Made by a program: the position numbers and the translations under genes | Notes under the pieces: model-generated | The model's database searches: none | Told to the model about the DNA's origin: nothing | The model's input: only the letters and a program-made list of their open reading frames with translations | Assembly: GCA_944990035.1 (NCBI GenBank) | Contig: CALYLX010000116.1 | Location: 372,001-436,000 of the forward strand | From: Clitopilus passeckerianus | Lineage: Eukaryota > Basidiomycota > Agaricomycetes > Agaricales > Entolomataceae | DNA length: 64,000 bases | Direction of reading: 5' to 3' | Shown here: positions 46,677 through 58,779 of the stretch, in pieces | Numbering within the stretch: position 1 is the stretch's first letter | Layout of the letters: each line of letters begins with the position of its first letter

Positions 46677-48433
46677 ATGGCTCGACATATCTCCGCTGTA
46701 CATCTCACACAGCTCCCAGCAGATGTGCTAATCCACATATTTTTGTTCCTGACCCCAGTGGACCTGATGTCCCTTCGTAAGGTAAACTTCTCTGGCACCG
46801 AGAGCCAAAGCTCTGTCTGATAACTCCATCTAAAAGACCTGCCATAAAATATCCGAGGTCACGCGTGAATGGGCCATCTGGGCGGCTCTCCTCTCATGCG
46901 AACACCGGGCTCATCAAGTCTCCAAATCTTCCTTCGATCTCCAGCATAGCTCGGCTGAGGAGATCGAGAATGCAGCCTTGCAACCTTACAGACTCATTTC
47001 CTCCCTCCTGGAGGCGAGGACTCATCTTCGACCCTTAGGAACAAGAATTCTAACGAGGCCTACCTGCATTTCATTAGGCCTTGATGAAACTGACCCGCCA
47101 GAAGATGAAGCTGACGATCCGGAGTTTACAACAGTGGCTCTTGCGCCAGGTGGACGATATCTCTTTGCCTGCTCTCAGAGCAAAGTTGTAAGCTTGTGGG
47201 ATTTGGGACCATACGCGGATTCGATGGTTGGCTCCCAACCCCTTGCAATTGTTGACCCAATTGACTCAGACGGCGCGAATGTCTGGCTCGAGGAGGTCAG
47301 TACGAATCCTCAGAATCCGTGCGATTTACGAGTCATCGTACGGATACACCAGTACGTTCAGTAATCATCACTCGCTAACTTCCGCTGACTCTTTTGAAAG
47401 TCGGCACGCGCCAGCGGGTACACGTACCACATTCGTTGTATATGATATCGATCCATCCAGCTCAAGCCCAACTTTTGGCTTCCTGTCAAGCACTGAATTG
47501 ATTAAACCGAAGAAAGGTCTCTCGGAGAGGTCAAATCGGGCTTTTAATGGTCGCCTCTTCGCACTTTTAAAGCAAGGGGCCTTGGTCGTCTGGGACCTGT
47601 TTACCGACACCGTGATGACCGAACAAACGACTGCGACAGCCGTATGTTGTTCACGTCAGGTTCTAATTCCTCACCGAAATCTCAGATATGTTTAGGTGAC
47701 AATCATAAACGGCTACATATGCGTTCTCAATGATTCCTCCCAGACAACCTTCTTTACAATCACAGTTTCGGACGGTCAAATAAGCTCCCTCAACCGAATG
47801 GAAACAAAGCACGTTCTTCTCCAAAGAGAAGATACCGGGAATTCACCTGAATTGCGTGTTTATCCGGCTCAACGATCCAGCTCAAACGACGTCCTTCCCG
47901 TCATGCTTGAGACCCCTTCCGACTCCGACGTGGGGGATGTCTGTACACACACCATCATTCGCTATCACCCCCAGGACGGCCAAGCAAAGTTGCTCGACTC
48001 CCTAGAATCGACAGATCTGGGGATTGTATTCGATTTCCGACCACACTTTGCCAACGCTTTTCTTCTCTTGGGCCGCTTTTTCGATTTTAGCCGTGTATCA
48101 CTTATCGCAAACATAATAGAAATAGAGGCGATGCGAAGTGGGGGATCGAAGCGCTCGAATACAGTTGCTTTATTCTCTTCCGCCTCGAACGAGTCCATAG
48201 AGGAAGGGGGATATGACTTTTGTCCGCTATCAGGGCGGGCGGTAGTAATAGGGTATGGGGAAATACGTGTTCTCGACTATTTACCTTCAACCCGACCGAG
48301 GTTGAAGATACACTAGACATCCCTTCATTCTAGGATTACAATCAAAGATTCGCACAGACAGCGGACATGGTTGGTAGAAGAGGTTGGTGCGAAAGACGTA
48401 ACATCCTTTGCATTTGAGCTTTCCGACTCGTAG
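46677..48433 (+). CDS. F-box protein with WD/propeller-like region
   Basis: It starts at the ATG at 46677. LTQLPADVLIHIFLFLTPVD, then LMSLRK across an intron to TCHKISEVTREWAIW, is an F-box. Downstream repeated strand-like blocks include VALAPGGRYLFACSQSKVVS-LWDLG, then FNGRLFALLKQGALVVWDL and INGYICVLNDSSQTTFFTIT. They point to a WD40-type propeller, the usual substrate-binding partner in SCF ligases. The simple frame would stop at 48316. An intron from about 48302 (GAG|GTTGAAG) to about 48334 gives a more protein-like end (ITIKDSHRQRTWLVEEVGAK) with a stop at 48433, and I prefer this. The 3' end is 40 bp from the convergent BTB gene. Confidence 0.75.
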
Positions 48434-48473
48434 TACTTATGCGAGTTATCCAATTGTTTGTAACGCCTTTAGT

Positions 48474-49478
48474 CTAGCCGAGGAAGGGCCACCTGTTAAG
48501 CATGCTTAGCACTGGGTCGATATGATTAAGCAGGTGAAAATTAACCTCATCAATGCGTGCTTTTACTTGCGTTAACAAAAGCTGATTAAAGCGTTGAAGA
48601 TCCTGAGCTGCAAAACTTCGACACTGATTGCAGTCCATTGCAGTCTTCACAGCACCTAAGCCAAATGGCGGCAACGACGCGGAAAGGCTACCAGGCGCTT
48701 TCTTCAGCTGCTCGCCTAGCTTGACCACATAAAGAAGCCACCACTCCCGGCAATGTGCGTTTAGGTGTGCCACAAAGGAAGAGCTACACCCAGCTGAATG
48801 GAAGATGTCTGTTCTCATCCAAATGAAATTCCTCTCCTCTATCCAGCTCAAATTTGTCGCAGGTGATGCTGCCGCCTTTGAACAAGCGAAGTAATATCGA
48901 TAAAGTTGCTGAAGAGATGAAGCAGGGATATATTTCAGCTCTGGGATGTCGGCCCAGTCCTCCACAGGGAGTCGAAGAGTTTCACGAGCTGCAACCTGGG
49001 CAACATCGTGTAGCTGATATCGGATCGCGATGGCAAAAACTCGTAAGGGATGTTCTTTGATCACATCTCGCATGAGTTTCAGAAGTTCACCGATGGTTTT
49101 AATAGCCCCTGCCATCTCGTATTTATCTGCAACGTTCAGTGTGGCAGATATGTAATCGAGGTCCCGTTGGAGCGAAGGTGCACATCGAGGGTCGCATACT
49201 GAGAGGAGAGAGAATAACATGTGTGCTTCCTCTGAAACGGGGATTATAGGTATCGCCTCCTCGGGAGCGGCTTTATCTTGCGGCAATGTGCACATCCCTG
49301 CAAACACAGGAGATGAGAGTGAAAGTAACAGTTTGTGGCAATAGAAGTTGTAATTGTCGGAGGACCGCAGGATCATGTCAGGAGGCGGTGATACATCCTT
49401 ATCAGTAAAAGGCAAATAGTCTGGCACGTCTGGTGTAGTTGTAGAGTCAGGTAAGGGTTGGCTGCCATCTTCGCTCAT
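48474..49478 (-). CDS. BTB/POZ-domain protein
   Basis: A single exon. From the ATG at 49478 (MSEDGSQPLP) it gives about 334 aa; an in-frame ATG at 49511 would add 11 residues. Residues 30-110 contain DMILRSSDNYNFYCHKLLLSL, then SSPVFAGMC, a proline-rich insert and HMLFSLLSVCDPRC, followed by VADKYEMAGAIKTIGELL. This is a fungal BTB/POZ fold. The remainder is helical (LRVFAIAIRYQLHDVAQVAA) without a known domain. Such proteins are numerous in basidiomycetes and may act as Cullin-3 adaptors or self-association modules; the function is not known. Confidence 0.83.
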   Translation of the reverse strand: MSEDGSQPLPDSTTTPDVPDYLPFTDKDVSPPPDMILRSSDNYNFYCHKLLLSLSSPVFAGMCTLPQDKAAPEEAIPIIPVSEEAHMLFSLLSVCDPRCAPSLQRDLDYISATLNVADKYEMAGAIKTIGELLKLMRDVIKEHPLRVFAIAIRYQLHDVAQVAARETLRLPVEDWADIPELKYIPASSLQQLYRYYFACSKAAASPATNLSWIEERNFIWMRTDIFHSAGCSSSFVAHLNAHCREWWLLYVVKLGEQLKKAPGSLSASLPPFGLGAVKTAMDCNQCRSFAAQDLQRFNQLLLTQVKARIDEVNFHLLNHIDPVLSMLNRWPFLG

Positions 49479-49981
49479 TCTGTCAAGGAGGCAGTTGGCC
49501 CTGGACCTCACTCAGACTCGCTTAGGGGTGCTGAGTTGCTGTTTGAACTTGATCCGTTGTATGATCCGACACCGGTTCCGATACCTTCTGCCTTCATACG
49601 ACGATGATGGGAAGCCCACGACCACAACTGCGCTATCGTTCTTTTCTTTGCCCTTTGTCGTGCAAGAACAAACTTCATAGCTGCTGAAACTTCCCTTGAA
49701 TGATTGTGCTCCCTTATTGGAGATGAAGTTCCCCTGTGCTTCGTATGGCACAGGGGACGATTACAAGCAACTATTGAGGAGGGCAACGTTCCAGACGGAG
49801 GTCTCAAGTTAAACGGAATGTCGATGGTTGTCCTGCGTAGCCTTGCAACAAGCAATGTCAAAGGCTTGCTCTTTGTGAGTCATGTCATTCAACAGCACCG
49901 CCTTTGTTGTCAACTTACTCCATACATAACCTAGCTTGCCCTGTCACTCTTTTTAGTCCACAATCTAACGCAAGGGGCACC
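49479..49981. other. Intergenic between BTB and NADAR genes
   Basis: Two overlapping minus-strand frames of up to 117 codons (49508-49861) are open, the longer ending in a Ser/Asn-rich tail. They show no motif and sit in the promoter region of both neighbours. Not called. Confidence 0.35.
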
Positions 49982-50600
49982 ATGTACAAGAAAGAGGATT
50001 ATTTGTTCTTCTATAGGGTTGGAGAGCCTCAGTACGTTGCAACGCAGTTCATTATTGGATATATCTAACTACCACTTCTACAGTGGCTGGGCATCTCAGT
50101 GGTACCCATCTACCTTTACTGTACCTCTGGCATGGGGTGGTGAGCCGTCTCCTCGCTCAGTAACCTTCAATTCTGCCGAGCAGTGGATGATGGTCCAGAA
50201 AGCCCTCCTCTTCGACGACGTCTCCATCGCTTCCCAGACTCTTGCTGTCGAAGGCACCGGCTCCGGTTCCATGGCGCAAGTAAAAGCTCTTGGCCGCAAG
50301 GTCAAGGACTTCAACGAGGAAATCTGGAAAGCTAATCGCGAGCGAATTGTCTTAGAGGGCAATCTGCACAAGTTCAGACAGAATCCGGATATCAAGGAGA
50401 AGCTTCTTGCAACCGGGGAGAAGATACTCGTTGAAGCAAGCCCACCGGATAGAATTTGGGGTATCGGAGTTGCAGCCGACCAGGCGATGGAGAAGAGGGA
50501 CCTGTGGGGCTTAAATTTACTCGGACAGGCGTTGGTGAAGACGAGGACGATGCTGAGGAAGGAGGAGGCTGAGGCTCAGTTGGCACAGGCACAATCATGA
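49982..50600 (+). CDS. NADAR-domain protein (YbiA-like)
   Basis: My model is join(49982..50031, 50084..50600), 188 aa. Exon 1 encodes MYKKEDYLFFYRVGEP. A 52-nt intron (GTACGT...CTACAG with a CTAAC branch site) joins it to HGWASQWYPSTFTVPLAWGG. The intron-free frame would insert DISNYHFYS and break the reading frame, so the splice is favoured. The domain continues with FNSAEQWMMVQKALLF, LGRKVKDFNEEIWKANRERI, KFRQNPDIKEKLLATG and LVEASPPDRIWGIG, then QAMEKRDLWGLNLLGQAL. NADAR domains act on ADP-ribose or NAD-related glycosidic bonds. E. coli YbiA works on riboflavin-pathway intermediates, and other bacterial members remove ADP-ribose from guanosine. The role in fungi is open. Confidence 0.88.
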
Positions 50601-52320
50601 AGTCTACCAGGTTATACCTCACCCCACACTCTCGATCTCGCCTCGCCTTTTCTCCTACTGCGAGATGCGATCCCGATACTACTACAGGATAATCAATGAC
50701 ATTATCCATTCAACGGCGCCTTCTCGTCCATCCATTTCGGACTGCGTGTTAGATCTCGATATCGCTTCTTCACTCTCAATGACGTTCATCTCGGGCCCCT
50801 TGAACCAATGCCCAATCTCTACTCGCTTATCGGAGGGCCTTGAGCATGTTAGGACGAACCCTGGTCAGATCTTTCGCGGCAATAAAGAAACGTCTCTGGG
50901 TTGCGTACGGTTACAGTCGCTACCAATCGAGAGGGATCCCGCAATGTTGACATTAATCCGCAACACATTTCGACGAGCGTTTCGCGTATTCGAAGCTGAT
51001 GACTTTGCAGAGTTCGAGATGATCGACGCTCATGCTTTTGCCATGCCCGTTACCGTAGCGATCGTTAGGTGCGGCTCCTGCTCGAGGTAGTTCATGCGTC
51101 TCCATTCTCCAGGAATCCGGTAACTTTACATGGTTAGGGGTACATCTGCATACAGAGCGCCAATCCTTTGCGGGCGCGATGGTCCCATATTCAAAAGGTA
51201 CCACCACGTGCGGCCGTTTTTGTTGACTTGATTAGCTTGCCCGTTCCAATGTCTCCATCTTTCTACATATTTTCGTTTGCAATTTCGGCCCAGAATCGGC
51301 GGTCGGAGCCTTTTCAGCAGAGAATGAATGTGCAGGATAGCACATCCCGGGACATCTTAGCGTCAGGTTTGCATCGGAGAACGGGAGGAAGCGTTGAAGA
51401 AAGGGGCTATTTGACCCAGAAAGGGAAGTGGACAACAAGACTGTTATCTTTTATCGTCCGTGGAAGACAATCACGGGGCGGTGCCAAAGGGAAGCGTTCT
51501 GCTAGCCCGTTATGTTCGCTGTAGGATATGATACCACCAATGGTGCATTGTCCGATAACGGGGGCTCGTCCGTTCCATGAGACACCGGGTTCGTGCGGAA
51601 GCTCAATAGAAGCAAACTGAGCAATCAACAAAAGCGTCAAGTTCGGCGTGAATCAGCGATAGCCAGGGAAAACGAAAGCGAAGAAGCTGTTTAGATTGCA
51701 TGAACCTCGAGGGGGCCCAGATTCTGGAAGCCTCATGGTATTTTACGACATTCACATCGATAAGTAGAGCAATATTGACAGCCTGGGCTTGAGCTGTCAA
51801 TGGCCTCATTGTATCAATGTATGTAAAATCGGTATGAATCTGTCGGTCATTGCAAAAGACTTCGGTTGCACATTCAAACAAGAGGAAAGTCTAGGTCTCA
51901 GTCAAATTAATTTAGTCCCATTGGATCCGCAAAGCAAAACGCAGCCGTGACGGTCGTAGCATTTGCCCAGTTAAAGCCGGCGGAGGATCATGGTGACCTT
52001 GTGGGTTTGTGGCTTTGCCCCGAATAGACTTGCTTCTCGTAGTTGATGGCTCTCTGCCCAAAAGTCAAACTACGAATTTCGTCCGCACACGGCCGGTAAA
52101 AGTGGAGAGATGGTGTTTTATGTACTTACCCTGGAATAATGTGTGCATACATCGTGTTGATACGATCGGGCAGGGGAACTAACTGCAAGTGTCTCATTAT
52201 CGTACCACATTTTGTGATTGGTTCATCACAAAAATTATCTTTTCGTCCCCAACCTCTATATAAACCCTTGCATTTCTCCATTATTCGCTACTTTTACCCC
52301 ACCATCCATCTTATATCACA
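50601..52320. other. Intergenic, no gene supported
   Basis: 1.7 kb without a convincing gene. A 141-codon plus-strand frame at 50665-51090 and a 118-codon frame at 51168 have no motif and no splice partners. The right end must hold the HMG-CoA synthase promoter; the 5' UTR probably begins near 52260. Confidence 0.45.
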
Positions 52321-53946
52321 ATGACTATCCCAATGACCAACCCCCTCGACGTCGAAGTTCCCCGTCCCAAGGATGTCGGCATTCTTGCCATGGAGATGTA
52401 CTTCCCCCGTCGAGTAAGCCGGCTTTTGAGCTCAATGTCGTCTGACAATTTCTAATATTTATTTAGTGCATCTCCGAATCCGACCTCGAAGAGTTCGATG
52501 GTGTCTCCAAGGGTAAATACACCATTGGCCTCGGCCAAGAGTACATGGCATGGCCAGACGACCGTGAAGACATCAACTCCTTCGCTTTGAACGGTCCGTG
52601 TGCCACAGATTGATCCTGTCAACTCTAAACTCATGATTGAGCGTAGCTGTCGCTGGTCTCATGGAGAAGTTCAACATTGACCCCAAGTCCATTGGTCGTA
52701 TCGATGTCGGAACAGAAACCATCATCGACAAGTCGAAATCCGTCAAGACCACCCTCATGGACCTCTTCGCAGAGTCCGGAAACCTCGACATTGAGGGTAT
52801 CGACTCTAAAAACGCTTGCTACGGTTCGACCGCTGCTCTCTTCAACTCTCTCAACTGGATCGAATCCAGCTCATGGGACGGCCGTAATGCAATTGTCGTC
52901 TCCGGAGATATCGCCATCTATGCGAAGGGCGCTGCACGCCCCGCTGGTGGTGCAGGTGCCTGCGCCATGCTGATCGGCCCCAACGCTCCTGTGGTCTTTG
53001 AACGTGAGTACCACAATTTTCTGTCTTGATCGGATTTTTGACAAGTCCGCCACCAAATGCAGCCATCCACGGAAACTACATGGCCAACACTTACGATTTC
53101 TACAAGCCCAACCTTTCTTCGGAATATCCCGAAGTCGACGGACCCGTCTCCGTTGTCACTTACATTGCTGCTTTGGATGCTGCCTACGCTCGCTTCCGCG
53201 ACAAGGTTGCAAAGGCTGCCAAGAGGGCAGGCGTCACCGCTGGACCATTCTCCATCGACGATGTTGACTACTCCATCTTCCACTCCCCCTACGGCAAGCA
53301 AGCCGTCAAGGGCTTCGGTCGTCTCTTCTGGAACGACTTCCTCAACAATCCCTCTGCACCACAATTCGCAGGCGTCCCCAACCCCGAAGGATTCCTTGGT
53401 CTCACCCACCTCCAGTCGCTTACCGACAAGAGCGTCGAGAAGACCTTCATCGGTGCCTCCAAGGCCGCTTTCGACCAGAAGGTCGATCCCGCCATGGCTT
53501 GCTCACGCAGGCTAGGAAACATGTACACGGCCTCCCTCTACGGCTGCCTTGCCTCTCTGCTCTCCAAGGTCGAGCCTACGGAGCTCCTCGGCAAGCGTGT
53601 CTCCCTCTTCGCATTCGGTTCAGGATGTGCCGCTTCCTTCTTTACTCTCCGTGTTAAGGGCGACACCACCGAGATCAAAGAGAAGATGGACCTTCTTAAC
53701 CGCCTGGCTGCCATGAAGGTCGTTCACCCTCAACAGTTCGTCGATGCTCTCGAGGTTAGTTTCGGTTTGCATGATCTATGGTTGACATTTATTGATGATA
53801 TCTTCCTGTAGCTCCGCGAGAAGAACCACAACGCTGTCGACTTCACTCCTGAAGGTTCTGTTGACAACATCTGGCCTGGTGCATACTACCTCGACCACAT
53901 TGACTCCAAGTACCGCCGAAAATACGTCAGGGCACCCTTGGCCTAA
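52321..53946 (+). CDS. ERG13: Hydroxymethylglutaryl-CoA synthase
   Basis: This enzyme condenses acetyl-CoA and acetoacetyl-CoA to HMG-CoA, the second step of the mevalonate pathway to ergosterol and terpenoids. My model is join(52321..52413, 52467..52593, 52647..53003, 53063..53754, 53812..53946), 467 aa, all in phase. The catalytic residues are visible. The Glu lies in [16 protein letters not shown], the nucleophilic Cys in [12 protein letters not shown], and the His in [16 protein letters not shown]. Other landmarks are [23 protein letters not shown], [27 protein letters not shown] and a C-terminal [14 protein letters not shown]. Length equals the cytosolic enzyme of other fungi. Codon use is strongly C-ending as in well-expressed genes. 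Confidence 0.96.
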
Positions 53947-54330
53947 TTTACCCGATTTACCCTCGCATATATTTTATACCCTGCACGCGTTGACATAGTT
54001 TTTCGCTTGACGGTGGTGCTTGGATCTTATAGATTGTATTAGATTAGCATTTTTTCATTTCCCCTTCGCAAATTGCATACATACACCAGAATCTAAAGTC
54101 ATTACTTGTAGCATGTTATATTACCCATTGCTGTCGTCGTTGTATTTAGCCAATCGATTGACTTGCTTTGCTCTGTCTTTGGATCGTGTGCAGGCTTGGA
54201 AATAGGTACAATGAATCGGCGGTTTGCGCCTCATGGTGATCAGTACACTTGACACGGTGATCGACCCTGCAGCCTCTAAGACCACGACCACGATCTTCAT
54301 TTCATCGTCTGACCACCATTTCTCGCATTA

Positions 54331-55900
54331 ATGGATATTCCGAGCCCTGAACATCGAAGGGTCAAAATCACGACAGATACACGACCTTCAAGTATTTCAA
54401 AACTCGCCAGCAGCCTGGCTCATGTCCATCCTTTCACCCAACAGGTGACAACCTTCTCTGTCCTCGTTGCCTCTGAGCTCGCCTAAATCTTAACCTATCG
54501 ATGTCAAAACCTTGCAGATCGATTTAATTTTTCCTTCCCCGGATGTGAAGGAAGATGCGTTCGTGGGGTTGAACACGCGGTATTATCGTGCAAAGGTTCC
54601 TCTGTCAGATGCAACAGCTGAAGGAGGGCCATTTGGGGAGCTGTTCCTTAAGTCGGACCGGTGAGTGTTCCTCTCATCTTCTTGGGTGTTAGGCATAGTG
54701 TTTGACTGACTATATGCGCGAGTTCAGGTGCTTCAGCATGCTCAGCGTGGACGACCGCAGTGACGATGTCTGGTGCATAGACCAGCGTGGGGTCCTCACA
54801 ATCTCCGTTTCAAAAGTGACATATGAGAGGCTTGGTCTGGTCGGGAAGAAGCTTCCTTACAAAGGACATGAGGAGCAATATGGTTCGTTCCTTTTTTCCT
54901 CTTCCGTGTAACCATGAAGTTCGGAATTTGGGCTGATCTTAACCCAGTGTAGTAATCTCAGTGAACCTCCGGGACAGAAATACTGAGACTGTTGGAAATC
55001 GTGCAAGGAGGATAGAAACACTGAAATCATGGGACAAACGAAGAGAACAGGAAGGGGATGGAGATGCAAGGTGGAATGTTGTATTCAACGTGAAAACGGA
55101 TGGTACAAGCGCCGCCTTTTTCATGTGTTTCTATTCACCTTCTGATTCTCTTGGCTCTAGGCTTAGACCCCAATATCATTCAAAAAATTGCAGAATCTAG
55201 TCATGAAGTAGCTCCAGAAGTCTTCAGGACCACAGACATCCATATACCCAGCCCGAAAGCTGTAGCCCATCCGTCTGGGTCGACTGGTTCGTCCGGAGAC
55301 GATGACGAAGACTGGAATACAGAAATGGCTGCCCTTTTTGAATGGGTGGGTATGGCTGGCTTGGGCTCCCAGAGGTAACTACCTACGCTACTTCCTCATC
55401 AACCGAGCTGATATTTCCCGTTGTTCTGTGCAGGCTGAAAGCCAATGACCGCGTTGACTCATTTGTTGCTCTTTACGAATGCCCTTCGCCTTCATACATG
55501 GGGAACTTGACACACATACGCTGGACGGGTTTCCTCTCTCCTGATTTTATTCAAAACGTCATTAACACTTCGATGTACGTGGATACCTGCCATTTCTCAG
55601 CTCTCTGAAGTTGATCCGACCTGTCTTCGACACAGAGGCGCTGTGGAAACCCCAACAAATATGCCAAACCTTGAACACAGGTCGTTGTTTGGGCTCGTAT
55701 CTCATGCAATCACTGCGACCCCAGTGGCATATATACCGTGCGAAGGGAAAGGTAGAACTCCACGGGACCCGCCTATGCATCTCCCGAGGGCGAGTGGAGA
55801 AGATACGTGGTCATTGATTCTGACGCCAGGGTCGGTCTCGACTTCTATCGATTGGGTTTTGGCAGAGAGCGTAGGACATTACGATATGAGGTGGGGTTGA
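54331..55900 (+). CDS. Ribonuclease P/MRP subunit Rpp40-like
   Basis: This is a protein subunit of RNase P/MRP, needed for tRNA 5' processing and rRNA maturation in the nucleus. Seven or more exons join in frame from the ATG at 54331. The match to human RPP40 is clear in several places. QRGVLTISVSKVTYERLGLVG followed by VISVNLRD corresponds to GKLILSLDKDTYEETGLQG and FIVSIDL. ALFEWVGMAG corresponds to ELFDWLGAVF. FVALYECPSP, then THIRWTGFLSPDFIQNVIN, corresponds to STYCCPEPS and the ITGFILPEKI part. The end has SHAITATPVAYIPCEGKGR and TWSLILTPG, then WVLAESVGHYDMRWG at 55900. About 400 aa. Acidic and Ser-rich insertions lie between the conserved blocks. Confidence 0.84.
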
Positions 55901-56501
55901 TGCCCAAGGGTCGACTTTCGACCCATTCCATTTGTAAACAACGGCATAATGCATTCGAAACTCGCCCATAGAAAACCCAATCACGTCTATAGTTCCCTAG
56001 ATACATACAATTCAATGGATGACTATCTCTACATGAGTCTGCATGGCTCTCTAATAAGAATTGACAGGGTCGCTATTGGGACAGTGCTCAATCGTCTGGC
56101 TTGTCAACTGGTCAATAGAGTCCGGTGGCCAGTTGTTTCTATCTTCTGTTTTCTAGGTACCTGATTCAAGGATAAACGACGGGGAATGGAGCTGGAGGAG
56201 ACGCTCAATGCTGGTTGAGAGTTGAAAATCTTCAATTCTTCAAATTAGACAGTTCATGCTCCCGACAGCCTGATGCCTGACGCGTTTCGACGCCCTAAAC
56301 AGACCAAGGTTGCGCCCACGCCCTACCGTCGCGTCCACATCCGAATTCTGGCATCAAAGCGAACATGAAGCCATCCTCTCCCTCCTCTTACCGTGACCAT
56401 CGTACGCAATACGGGCAATTCCTGTGGACGAACCCCGCACTAAACTACAGATAGAGGGTATTATCCTCCTTCAAACCACCCTTTCGAATGACATTGATAC
56501 C
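55901..56501. other. Intergenic; upstream flank of FunK1 copy A
   Basis: No gene. From about 56205 the sequence is similar to the region upstream of FunK1 copy B (about 60455 onward), including GCGAACATGAAGC and ACTACAGATAGA-like strings. The duplication therefore includes the promoter. Confidence 0.55.
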
Positions 56502-58779
56502 ATGTTGGTTCTTCAGCGTAGTCTTAACCATCAAAGCCTCGGAAGCAGCAGCTCCCAAAAGAAAGGAAGAGCCTTTAAGAGACTACGGAGAACAACTTCA
56601 CGCCTAATAGTTTAAAGTAAGCAGGATTAAATGGAAGAAGAACTCGGAGACCACTGGATCGGTTCTATGCACGCCTCTGAATTCCTCGATACCTTTTTGC
56701 CTCTACCGAATTCAAAGGGCGTGTCCCAGGTGCCCAATGTAAACCCGTTCACAACACTTCCAGAGAAAGTTACCGCTGAGAGTCCACTATGTCAACTCTT
56801 GGTGTGTTCTATTTTCTTCAATTTAATTGTACAATTGGAGTTATCGCCTTAGATTACGTGTGTCGAGCGCTCGATTAAACTTGACGATGACTCGACAGTT
56901 GAACTCTTGTCCGAATGGTCGATACCTCAGCACATTATGAAAAGAACTCTCTAGTGGGGAAACGGTACATACCTCACCTGTCTGTCTATCGCAAAGACGT
57001 TGACATCGAGGCGGAAAAGCATCGCACGGAAGAACAGGAGTTGCCTTGGCAGATAGAAATTGGCCCGACTTGGGATATCTGCATAGACTCGCCGCTCGAC
57101 CCAGCACAAGAGTTGGAGCAGTACGGCGAGGAAAACGTGGGAGAGAATGGAGAAGGCGAAAACTACGAAGCAGGCCTGCAAGTTCCTGACTGACAGGGCA
57201 AGGTGATAGACCCCGAGACTCTAGGTAAAAGTGGACTTTTTCAGCAGATGTAGGACTAATAGAATACGGCAGATGCTGAGGATGCTGAGGATGTTGACAA
57301 CGCAGAGGAATTTACTGAAGCTTGGGACTGTCCAATCCCACCCTTGGGAAGTCAGCACACATTGCACGAGCAGCACAAGAGGACCTGTGGTTGTCTTTTC
57401 TATTCCTCACGAGGGGGAGAAACGGGAATTTCTCGCCTGGGGCTTCTTGTCGGAGGCCGAATCTCTCGCTGGTCGAGCTACACGAGCATATCCTGTCGTT
57501 GAAAAGGCTACCAGGAAACTGTGCTTCCTCAAGGACAGCTGGCGAGCCGAATCCCTTGAGCCTGAGGCCGAAATTTTGAAGACGCTCAACGAGAATGGGG
57601 TTGAACATGTTCCGAAATGGATATGCGGCGGAGATATCAAGGACCACTCTACTCGAACCCACGAATTCGTGCACATGGACGACTCGGTCCCAAGTTCGCT
57701 GGCTGGAGGCAAGTCAGGTATCATTCGAAGAATCCACTATGGCTTCGTCGAGGATTGTATTGGGGTTCATTTAAGGGAATTCGAGCGCACCCGCGACCTA
57801 GTTCAAGCCATCTACCACGCTGCATTAGGTGAGATCCTTTCCTCAATGTCTCGCCACGATGCTTGTTACTCATGCCTGCACAGCTCACAAAGCGGCATAT
57901 GAACGATGTCATATCCTCCATCGCGACATCAGCGAGCACAACATTGTACTCGTAAGGGATCAAGGGGGGAAGGAATGGAAAGGTGTCCTCATTGACTGGG
58001 ATTTGGCACAAAATATGAAGAAAATGAGTCCCCGTGATCACCAGCTCATGGTATAATACTGTTTGTCTGCAATGTGATTATGACCGTCTGATATTTGGCG
58101 CCAGGGAACTTGGCATTTTATTTCTTCAAGGTTATGCATGGGTGGACACAACATCCATACTGTCCAGGACGACTCAGAGTCTCTGGTCCTCGTTATCATT
58201 TATCTTGCCGTCCGCTACACCCGGCATAACAAGACTGCCAGCAGTCGCCACATCATCACCCAGGTGTTTTCGGCTTTTGTCATCGACCCGGACGGACGGC
58301 CTTCAGGAGGACACGCAAAGCGCCAAATGTTTCTGGATAGCGGTGGCCTGCTGCACAACAGCATCAAATTCAACGTCACAGGTAATAAACTCCTCAATGG
58401 TTGGATCGCTTCCGGACTGTTAATCGTCGCGGAATGGATCAGCGTCTTGAAGCACGAGGCTGACCAGGGAGCCAACTCAAAGTCTTCTGATCCAACTGAA
58501 GGCTTGATTAGGCTCGAGCCCACCAAATCCCAACCCGTTCTCAGGGAGAAGGCATTCCTCAGAGATCACAATCAGTTCATAGGGTTTTGCAAGATTGCCC
58601 TCAGCCATGAGGAATGACCCCTGAACGATGTTGCGATTGATAACTGCCCCCCTAACTCGATGACGTCTACCACGGCACAGGACTGGCAGAGTTCGGTCAC
58701 ATCATTCAGAGAAAAGCGATCCCTTGAACCCACCCCCGCAGATGGTCCTCAAGCAAAAAAGGTCAAGGCCTGGAACTAG
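56502..58779 (+). pseudogene. FunK1 kinase copy A, broken
   Basis: Comparison with intact copy B shows the whole gene outline but several lesions. The first exon has stop codons before MEEELGDHWIGSMHASEFLD. About 0.3 kb is missing near 57380, the part that in B encodes RGQLAAYAAAMNSRQH through QPRPV, including the FunK1 block YARLVRFDRAG. The flanking parts are then in different frames. A TGA at about 58616 replaces the Trp codon of DGWPQDD. The catalytic segment survives: HILHRDISEHNIVLV and VLIDWDLAQ near 57910-58010. In an unspliced transcript this would give at best partial proteins. Loss looks fairly recent because much of the frame is still readable. Confidence 0.78.

Noticed and set aside
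50019..50090. Unspliced NADAR frame with a DISNYHFYS insert or a 16-nt intron
   Set aside because: A 52-nt intron with good donor, branch and acceptor gives the family sequence directly; a 16-nt intron is not credible in fungi.
50665..51090. 141-codon frame after the NADAR gene
   Set aside because: No domain, no plausible introns, starts in the NADAR 3' flank; likely chance.
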